Assembly: GCF_902490045.1 (NCBI RefSeq)
Contig: NZ_CABUCJ010000043.1
Span: 1 to 18,656 of the forward strand
Reading direction: 5' to 3'
Length of the DNA: 18,656 nucleotides
From: an uncultured Anaerotruncus sp.
GTDB lineage: Bacteria; Bacillota; Clostridia; Oscillospirales; Ruminococcaceae
Positions 13,744 through 18,656 of the stretch are shown here, piece by piece. The notes under the pieces were generated by a model, which saw only the letters and a program-made list of their open reading frames with translations, ran no database searches and was not told where the DNA came from. A program made the translations under genes and the position numbers. Positions within the stretch are counted from its first letter, which is position 1. Each line of letters begins with the position of its first letter.

Positions 13744-14772
13744 TTATTCGCCGTAGACGGTGAAGCGGTCGTCCCACAGCCCCGCTTCCTTGAGCGCGCG
13801 CGCGGCGCCCGGGTGGAAGGGCACGTCCTCGACGCAGACGCTCGTGACGTAGTCCTTGAGCGGCTTGAGGTCCTGGGTGATCTTGCCCAGCTCCTCGATG
13901 TTGGAAACGCACGCCTTGGTGAACTCATAGACCGACTCCTCCGGCACGTCGGCGTGGAAGATCATGACGCCCGCGTTGACCGGGGAGAGCCTGGGGTCGC
14001 CCTCCGGGATGATGTCGCACTCCGCGTGGGTCAAATCCTGCGCCATGATGCCGGAGTTGATCTCGTGGATTTTGGCGCCGACCTCGGGCGGGAGGGAGAG
14101 GATGTTGATGTCGCGCACGGTGAGCAGCTCGATGATGCCCGCCGGCGGCACGCCGTTGCCCCAGGTGCCGACGCACGCGTCGACGCGGCCGTCCTTGAGC
14201 GCGGAGAAGCCGTCGCTCCAGGTGAAGTATTCGATGTTGACGTCGTCGAGGACGCCCGCTTCCCGCAGGACGATCTTGAGCACCTCGGTAGAGGCGGAGC
14301 CCACGTCGGGGAAGGCCATCTTTTTGCCGCGCAGGTCCTCGTAGCTCTCGATGCCGCTGCCCTTGACGGTCAGCACCGGAAGCCGCCAGGAGACGAACCC
14401 GAACGCCTGGAGCATCGAGCTGGCGGGGATCTCCTTCTGGAAGGGCTCCTCGCCGCGCAGCGCCTGCACGAGGTTGATCGAGCCGGTGTAGCCGCCCTCG
14501 AGCTCGCGGGAATCGAGCAGGTTGATGATCTCGACCGCGCCGGTCGTCGTGACGGTGGAGGTCTTGATTTCGGAGTTGCGGTTGACCACCGAGGACATCG
14601 CCTCGATCGCGACGTTGTCGGTGCCGCCCACCGAGCCGGTGCCGAGGCGCAGCGCCCGCATGGGCGCGGCTTCCGCCTGCGGGGCGTCGCCGCCCTGCTG
14701 CGCGGGCGCGCCGCAGGCGGCCAGCAGACAGACCAGCGTAACGGATAAGAGGATGGAAAGGATGCGTTTCAT
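13744..14772 (-). CDS. TAXI family TRAP transporter solute-binding lipoprotein
   Basis: This 342-residue extracytoplasmic binding protein has a signal peptide ending in the lipobox LLAAC with Cys20, then a Gly/Ala/Gln-rich linker to about residue 38. GTGSVGGT (44-51) matches the GTGSxGGT start of TAXI (TRAP-associated extracytoplasmic immunogenic) domains, and the two-lobed fold continues to the C-terminus. Family substrates include glutamate, alpha-ketoglutarate and other small acids; this one's ligand cannot be read from the sequence. The start at 14772 has AAAGGAGGAG about 9 nt upstream, and earlier in-frame ATGs lack sites. It is the first gene of the operon, preceded by a strong promoter and a leader hairpin. 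Confidence 0.94.
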   Translation of the reverse strand: MKRILSILLSVTLVCLLAACGAPAQQGGDAPQAEAAPMRALRLGTGSVGGTDNVAIEAMSSVVNRNSEIKTSTVTTTGAVEIINLLDSRELEGGYTGSINLVQALRGEEPFQKEIPASSMLQAFGFVSWRLPVLTVKGSGIESYEDLRGKKMAFPDVGSASTEVLKIVLREAGVLDDVNIEYFTWSDGFSALKDGRVDACVGTWGNGVPPAGIIELLTVRDINILSLPPEVGAKIHEINSGIMAQDLTHAECDIIPEGDPRLSPVNAGVMIFHADVPEESVYEFTKACVSNIEELGKITQDLKPLKDYVTSVCVEDVPFHPGAARALKEAGLWDDRFTVYGE

Positions 14773-14825
14773 GGAAAAAGCTCCTCCTTTTTTCAAATCG
14801 GAAATCAACGGTTCAAGTCGGCTGC

Positions 14826-14837
14826 TGCTTGCAAGCA
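14826..14837. promoter_or_regulatory. 12-bp perfect palindrome in the leader
   Basis: TGCTTGCAAGCA is a perfect 12-bp dyad, about 57 nt downstream of the predicted transcription start and just beyond the leader terminator. A related dyad (TATGCA at 14861-14866 with TGCATA at 14870-14875) forms the tip of that terminator. The shared TGCA-type half sites could be operators for a regulator or simply RNA structure. Confidence 0.3.
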
Positions 14838-14840
14838 TGT

Positions 14841-14890
14841 AAAAAAGATTGACCGGAATATATGCACCTTGCATAGAAGCAATCTTTTTT
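14841..14890 (-). terminator. Leader terminator/attenuator-like hairpin upstream of the TAXI gene
   Basis: AAAAAAGATTG (14841-14851) and CAATCTTTTTT (14880-14890) are perfect 11-bp complements. The 28-nt interior contains a second 6-bp stem (14861-14866 with 14870-14875). On the minus strand the outer stem ends in six Ts, as in an intrinsic terminator. It starts about 4 nt after the predicted transcription start, so it lies wholly within the leader and could attenuate the operon. The T run on the plus strand would also allow plus-strand termination. The outer stem is AT-rich and may be weak. Confidence 0.55.
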
Positions 14891-14900
14891 ATTTAGCTCG

Positions 14901-14928
14901 ATTATAGCATGTTATCTAAAATTTACAA
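14901..14928 (-). promoter_or_regulatory. Extended -10 sigma-A promoter for the TAXI-TRAP operon
   Basis: On the minus strand TATAAT (14901-14906), a perfect -10, is preceded by TGC, giving an extended -10 (TGnTATAAT). A 16-bp spacer leads to TTGTAA (14923-14928), four of six -35 bases. The predicted start is near 14894, giving a leader of about 120 nt before the TAXI ATG. The surrounding 60 bp are markedly AT-rich. Confidence 0.85.
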
Positions 14929-15280
14929 TAACGTTTGGGCTATATGACGAATTTTCTTGCAATGTCCATAATCTTCTGGAAGGCAATTCGTAGGAGTCCA
15001 CAAGCATTTTCCGGGTTTCCCCGTCAAACCGCTTGACATCTTTCAACATTTTTGTGGGATCGTCCAATTTCCCAATCCGCGGGGGTGGGGAAAAACGGAA
15101 AAATTTATCCGTTTTGCCCTTTTTTGCCCCGCTTTCTTGTCGAAAACCCATAAAAGCGCGAACTTTTTCCATTCCGGCCAAAAATACCACAGGTTTCTTT
15201 GCGGTTTTGACCGGGCTTTTCCCCGGCGTCCGGCAATCTGCCAAAAATGCCGCCGTCCGCTGGGCAGTTTTCGCCAAGCG
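14929..15280. other. AT-rich intergenic stretch with no convincing gene
   Basis: This 350-bp stretch is much less GC-rich than the rest of the window. A minus-strand frame could encode 86 residues from an ATG at 15172 to the stop at 14912, but it has no ribosome binding site, uses AT-ending codons unlike its neighbours, and overlaps the TAXI promoter. An 8-bp hairpin (15092-15099 with 15108-15115) is present. It could be regulatory DNA or a decayed or foreign remnant. Confidence 0.5.
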
Positions 15281-15329
15281 CAAAAAAACAACCGGGCGGC
15301 CGCGATCTCTGTCACAGCTGCCCGGTTGT
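15281..15329 (-). terminator. Rho-independent terminator of the sugar-phosphate operon
   Basis: On the minus strand a perfect 10-bp stem (15320-15329 with 15288-15297) with a 22-nt loop is followed directly by seven Ts (15282-15288). It starts 21 bp beyond the ROK kinase stop codon. The loop includes a small CTGT/ACAG stem. This is a clear intrinsic terminator for the ROK-SIS-manA-ROK operon. Confidence 0.85.
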
Positions 15330-15350
15330 CGATGCAATTGTTTCGCGGGG

Positions 15351-16307
15351 TCATGCGTCCTTGTGCGCCAGCATGGCCGCGCCGATGATCCCCGCCTTGT
15401 AGCCGAGGGTGCAGGCGGTGATGCGGGTGTACTTCTCCCCGCGCCCGCCGAAGATTTCGGCGTAGGCGCGTTCCCGCAGCGGCGCGAGCAGCGTTTCCCC
15501 CTCCTTGGCGACACCGCCGCCGAGGCTGATGACCTCCGGCTCGAAGATGTTGATGATGTTGGTCACGCCGCAGGCGAGGTAACCGATGTACTCATCGACG
15601 ACCGCCCGCCCGGCGGCGTCCCCCTCCTTTGCGGCGAGGAAGGCGGTGCGCCCGTCCGCGCCGCCGTTTTCCGCGGCGATCGCGGCGAGCCGGCTGTCAG
15701 GGTGGGCGGCGGCCGCCTCGTTGGTCAGGTTGATGAGCCCCGTCGCGGAGGCGTAGGCCTCGAGGCAGCCGCGCCGCCCGCAGGTGCACGGCCGTCCGCC
15801 GTACCGGATGACCATATGCCCGAGCTCGGAGGCGGCAAAGTTGTAGCCGGTGAGGATTTCGCCGCCGAGCACCACCCCGCAGCCCACGCCGGTGCCGAGG
15901 GTGACGATGACCGCGCTCGAAGCGCCCCGCGCGCTTCCGGCGCACACCTCGCCGAGGGCGGCGACGTTCGCGTCGTTGCCCATCGCGACGGGCAGCCCCA
16001 GCGCCCCGCTGAGGCTGCGGCGCATCGGGTAGTCGCGCCAGCCAAGGTTGTTGGAGTACTCCACGACGCCGGTTACGGGGTTGACGGTGCCGGGGCAGCC
16101 CACGCCGATCCCCCGCATCCGCGAAAGATCCAGCCCGGCGGACGCGAGCGCGTCCCCGGCGGCCCGGACGATGTCCGCGCACACCTCGTCCGCGGAGCGG
16201 GGCAGCGCGGTCGGCAGGCTCCCCTCCCCGAGGATGGCGCAGCTCTCCGCATCCACGATCCCCACCTTGATGTTGGTCCCGCCCAAATCGACGCCTATGT
16301 AATACAT
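15351..16307 (-). CDS. ROK family sugar kinase, glucokinase type
   Basis: This 318-residue cytosolic kinase phosphorylates a hexose, most likely glucose, with ATP. The ATP-binding motif DLGGTN is at 7-12, GCPG at 70-73, the catalytic NDAN at 111-114 (Asp112) and TLGTGVG at 136-142. ELGH (161-164) and the zinc motif CTCGRRGCLE (174-183) are the full ROK signature. The EYSNNLGW segment (83-90) is typical of Firmicutes glucokinases (GlcK); a mannose, fructose or N-acetylhexosamine substrate cannot be excluded. The AGGAGG site overlaps the manA stop codon, 11 bp upstream, so translation is probably coupled. It is the last gene of its operon. Confidence 0.93.
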   Translation of the reverse strand: MYYIGVDLGGTNIKVGIVDAESCAILGEGSLPTALPRSADEVCADIVRAAGDALASAGLDLSRMRGIGVGCPGTVNPVTGVVEYSNNLGWRDYPMRRSLSGALGLPVAMGNDANVAALGEVCAGSARGASSAVIVTLGTGVGCGVVLGGEILTGYNFAASELGHMVIRYGGRPCTCGRRGCLEAYASATGLINLTNEAAAAHPDSRLAAIAAENGGADGRTAFLAAKEGDAAGRAVVDEYIGYLACGVTNIINIFEPEVISLGGGVAKEGETLLAPLRERAYAEIFGGRGEKYTRITACTLGYKAGIIGAAMLAHKDA

Positions 16308-16318
16308 CGCATTTCCTC

Positions 16319-17278
16319 CTATACCGTTGTGAGCAGCAGCTCGCCGTTCCCGGCGAGGGTGAAGCCCGGCGCGTCCGCCGGGACGAAGAGGCTCTCCCCC
16401 GCGCGCAGCGGGAACGCCTCCCCGCCGCAGGAGAGCGACGCCTCCCCTTCGGTGCAGAGCACCGAGAGGAAGGAATCGCCCGTCATTTCGCGGCAAAAGC
16501 GGCCCGAAAGGGCCAGCGCGTCCACTGTAAAGTAATTGCACTTTGCAAGCCTGCGCAGGCGGTAATCCGCCTTTTCGGCGAGCGGCCCGGCGCCGGGCGC
16601 GTCCGCGTCGGCGGGCCTGCGCAGGGTCACGTCGAGCGCCTTGTCCACATGGAGCGCGCGCGGCTTCCCGTCGGCCCCGACCCGCCCGAAATCGTAGACG
16701 CGGTAGGTCGTGTTGGAGTTCTGCTGGATTTCCGCGAGCAGGATGCCCGCGCCGATCGCGTGGATCGTGCCCGCGCCGATGAAGAAGACGTCCCCCCTGT
16801 GCACGGGGGCCCTGTGGAGCACCTCGGTGATCGTGTGGTCCGCGATCCTCCGGCGCATCTCTTCCGCTGAGATCTCCCGCTCAAAGCCGAAATAGAGGAA
16901 GGCGTCCGGCTCACAGTCGACGATGTACCACATCTCGGTTTTGCCTTGTCCTCCCTCGACGCGGCGGGCGTAGCCGTCGTCCGGATGCACCTGGATCGAC
17001 AGGAACTGGGCCGCGTCGATCAGCTTGAGCAGGATCGGGAACTCCTTCGCGCCCGCGCAGTTTTTGCCGAGCGCCTCCGGGTGCTCCGCGGCAAACCGGG
17101 AAAAGGGCGTTCCCGCGTACTCCCCGCAGGCGATCACGCCGTCGCCGTCGGGGTGGGCCGAAAGCTCCCAGCTCTCGGCCAGAACGGGCAGCGCGGTGCG
17201 CTTGCCGTAGGCGGTCTTTAACCGGGTCCCGCCCCACAGGTAGTCCTTACAGGCGGGCGTCAGCCGAAACGGCTGCAT
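16319..17278 (-). CDS. manA: Mannose-6-phosphate isomerase, class I
   Basis: This 319-residue cytosolic zinc enzyme interconverts mannose 6-phosphate and fructose 6-phosphate. The length fits the short Firmicutes type I PMI. Zinc ligands are visible as Gln96 and His98 in QVHPDD, Glu115 in KTEMW and His173 in GTIHAIG. The catalytic arginine lies in TYRVYDFGR (191-199), and the N-terminal KDYLWGGTRL (11-20) is also typical. The C-terminal cupin half is intact. GAGGGGG about 8 nt before the start overlaps the stop of the SIS gene (gap 12 bp), and the ROK kinase follows after 11 bp. Neighbouring sugar kinases suggest mannose or related sugar use. Confidence 0.95.
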   Translation of the reverse strand: MQPFRLTPACKDYLWGGTRLKTAYGKRTALPVLAESWELSAHPDGDGVIACGEYAGTPFSRFAAEHPEALGKNCAGAKEFPILLKLIDAAQFLSIQVHPDDGYARRVEGGQGKTEMWYIVDCEPDAFLYFGFEREISAEEMRRRIADHTITEVLHRAPVHRGDVFFIGAGTIHAIGAGILLAEIQQNSNTTYRVYDFGRVGADGKPRALHVDKALDVTLRRPADADAPGAGPLAEKADYRLRRLAKCNYFTVDALALSGRFCREMTGDSFLSVLCTEGEASLSCGGEAFPLRAGESLFVPADAPGFTLAGNGELLLTTV

Positions 17279-17290
17279 GGCGATTCCCCC

Positions 17291-17938
17291 TCATTCGTCA
17301 AATCGTTCCGATTCCACATACGCGCAGAGAAAATGATAGATCGCCAGGTGGCATTCCTGTACGCGGTAGGTCTCCCGCTCGGGCGCGCGGATCGCGCAGT
17401 CGGCGAGCGGAGCGAGTTTTCCGCCTCCCTCGCCTGTCAGGGCGATCACCTTTGCACCCCGGACGCGGGCCGCCATGGCGGCGGCGCGGACGTTTTCCGC
17501 GTTGCCCGACGTGCTGATGCCGAGGAACACGTCCCCCGGACGCGCGTAGGCGTACGCCTGCTGCGCGTAGACGAGCGCCGGGTCGATGTCGTTTTCAAAG
17601 GCGCTCATGAGCGCCGCGTGCGCGCAGAGGGAGATGGCGGACAGCCCGCCCTGGAGCTTTTCGGCGACGGCCTCCCCCTCCCCGCCGAAAAGTGCGGCGA
17701 AGGCTGCGCGTTCCGCCCCGGGCAGCGGGCGGCGGAGCAAAAATCCCTTCATCAGCTCGCCGACGATGTGGTCGGCGTCCGCGCAGGAGCCGCCGTTTCC
17801 GCAGACGAGCAGCTTGCCGCCCCGCCGGTAGGCGTCGAGCAGCAGGCCGCAGGCAGCGGAGAGCTCCTCCCGCAGCGCGCCGAACGCGGGATGCCGCGCA
17901 AAAAAGCCGTCGGAAAGCCGGCTGGTACGTTCTTTCAT
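17291..17938 (-). CDS. GmhA-like SIS domain phosphosugar isomerase
   Basis: This 215-residue protein is related to sedoheptulose-7-phosphate isomerase (GmhA). CGNGGSCADADH (46-57) and GISTSGN (140-146) are the phosphosugar-binding motifs. The four GmhA metal/catalytic positions appear conserved as His57, Glu61, Gln194 and His202, judged from the spacing in the E. coli enzyme. Between Glu61 and the second motif it is about 25 residues longer than E. coli GmhA, with an inserted segment around 70-97. The start at 17938 has GGAGG about 7 nt upstream and overlaps the ROK stop as ATGA. With no LPS heptose genes in sight, the substrate may be another ketose phosphate. Confidence 0.88.
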   Translation of the reverse strand: MKERTSRLSDGFFARHPAFGALREELSAACGLLLDAYRRGGKLLVCGNGGSCADADHIVGELMKGFLLRRPLPGAERAAFAALFGGEGEAVAEKLQGGLSAISLCAHAALMSAFENDIDPALVYAQQAYAYARPGDVFLGISTSGNAENVRAAAMAARVRGAKVIALTGEGGGKLAPLADCAIRAPERETYRVQECHLAIYHFLCAYVESERFDE

Positions 17939-18656
17939 ACAGGTTCCTCCGCGGTTTCGATGTGGTAGCGCGCGACCGAGAGGGCGGCGATGTCCCCCAC
18001 CGATTCGGAGAGCGCGCTCGGCAGCACCTCGCACGCCGCGCGGGCGGCGGGCAGCGCCTCCCGTTCGAGGACCTCCCGCGCCGCCGGCCATATCTCATTA
18101 TAGCATCTGGCAAAGATGCTGCCAATTATGATTTTTTGGGGATTTATCATGTCAATGATGACGGAAAGCCCCCGACCGAGCTGGACGCCTACCTCGCGCA
18201 GAATCTTTCGGGCGAGCGGGTCGCCCGCGGCGGCCGCCTCCCCCACCCCGCGTGCGTCCAGCGCGGGAAGCGCCCCCTCGTCGGGGCAGAGGGCGGGGCT
18301 TTTCCCCGCCTGCAGCTCCTCGAGCGCGAACGCACGCGCGAGCTGAGCGATTCCCCCGCCGCTGCAGAACCCCTCGAAGGAGCCCGCCTTACCGTAGCCG
18401 ACGGGGCCGTGCGCCTCGAGCCGGATGTGGCCGAGCTCCCCGGCCATGCCCGACGCGCCCTCATAGAGCCGCCCGTTGAGGATGAGGCCCGCGCCGAGCC
18501 CCGTTCCGAAGGTGAGGAAGACGAGGTCGCCGCAGTCCCGCCCCGCGCCGTACTGCCATTCGGCCAGCGCGCCCGCGTTGGCGTCGTTGCAGAGCCAGGC
18601 GGGCAGGCCGGTGCGCTCCGACAGGATTTTTGCGGCGGGCACCGCGTCCCAGCCCG
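17935..18656 (-). CDS. ROK family protein, 5' end outside the window
   Basis: Only the C-terminal 240 codons are present; the frame stays open to the window edge, and about 90-110 N-terminal residues, including the ATP-binding DxGGT motif, should lie outside. NDANAGALAEW, TFGTGLGAGLI and GELGHIRL are clear ROK motifs. Where most ROK proteins have the zinc motif CxCGxxGCxE, this one reads GYGKAGSFEGFC, so the cysteine ligands are missing while the His of GELGH is kept. It may be a sugar kinase of a zinc-free subgroup. It overlaps the SIS gene by four bases (ATGA), indicating coupled expression and probably successive steps on one sugar. Confidence 0.88.
   Translation of the reverse strand, partial: GWDAVPAAKILSERTGLPAWLCNDANAGALAEWQYGAGRDCGDLVFLTFGTGLGAGLILNGRLYEGASGMAGELGHIRLEAHGPVGYGKAGSFEGFCSGGGIAQLARAFALEELQAGKSPALCPDEGALPALDARGVGEAAAAGDPLARKILREVGVQLGRGLSVIIDMINPQKIIIGSIFARCYNEIWPAAREVLEREALPAARAACEVLPSALSESVGDIAALSVARYHIETAEEPV

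Noticed and set aside
12628..14748. Long plus-strand open frame of about 700 codons opposite the TRAP genes
   Set aside because: The opposite strand encodes a TAXI protein and a fused permease with diagnostic motifs. The antisense translation is Arg/Asp/His-rich noise.
14912..15172. 86-residue minus-strand frame as a real gene
   Set aside because: It has no ribosome binding site, atypical codon use and overlaps a strong promoter. It is kept only as a finding to check, not as a CDS.
17291..17938. Calling the SIS protein a DnaA-initiator-associating protein (DiaA) or N-acetylmuramic acid phosphate etherase
   Set aside because: The His57/Glu61/Gln194/His202 set and length fit the GmhA group with intact metal ligands, whereas MurQ-type etherases are longer and DiaA proteins are not expected in this operon context.

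Overview
The window is GC-rich chromosomal DNA from what looks like a high-GC, spore-forming Clostridia-type Firmicute, plausibly an Oscillospirales-like gut organism. That assignment is inference. It rests on strong AGGAGG-type ribosome binding sites before nearly every gene, sigma-A-like promoters, a YtaF sporulation membrane protein, ROK sugar kinases and a TAXI-type TRAP transporter. I see no rRNA, tRNA, CRISPR array, transposase or phage gene. All genes but one (ytaF, 8789-9421) lie on the minus strand, so each block below is read from high to low coordinates.

Region 1 (18656-15281) is a tight sugar-phosphate operon. It holds the 3' part of a ROK protein without the usual zinc cysteines, a GmhA-like SIS isomerase, a class I mannose-6-phosphate isomerase (manA) and a ROK glucokinase-type kinase. 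Gaps are -4, 12 and 11 bp, and a clear rho-independent terminator follows. Region 2 (15280-14773) is an unusually AT-rich intergenic stretch ending in a strong minus-strand promoter. That promoter is followed at once by a terminator-like hairpin in the leader of the next operon. Region 3 (14772-9472) is a four-gene operon: a TAXI solute-binding lipoprotein, a fused TRAP permease, a UPF0261/Tm-1-like ATP-binding protein and a 'phosphoenolpyruvate hydrolase family' TIM-barrel protein. The last two correspond to the two halves of the plant Tm-1 protein, so this operon may pair uptake of an unknown small organic acid with its handling by a split Tm-1-like pair. It is the best candidate here for an undescribed system.

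Region 4 is the lone plus-strand ytaF gene. Region 5 (8669-4723) is a DUF1015 protein, adenine deaminase and a YhcC-type radical SAM protein, the last two overlapping by ATGA. Region 6 is a 91-residue membrane/coiled-coil protein whose last codons form one arm of a terminator hairpin, then a beta-CASP metallo-beta-lactamase RNA-processing protein.

Region 7 (about 1980-2603) is a 620-bp gene-free stretch packed with perfect hairpins, including two similar hairpin modules facing each other around a strong bidirectional terminator. Region 8 (1977-146) is a consensus promoter driving two tandem lipoproteins that are paralogues of each other. They share a beta-rich domain of no family I recognise, and the larger carries an extra C-terminal helical domain. 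Two further perfect inverted repeats lie at the left edge.
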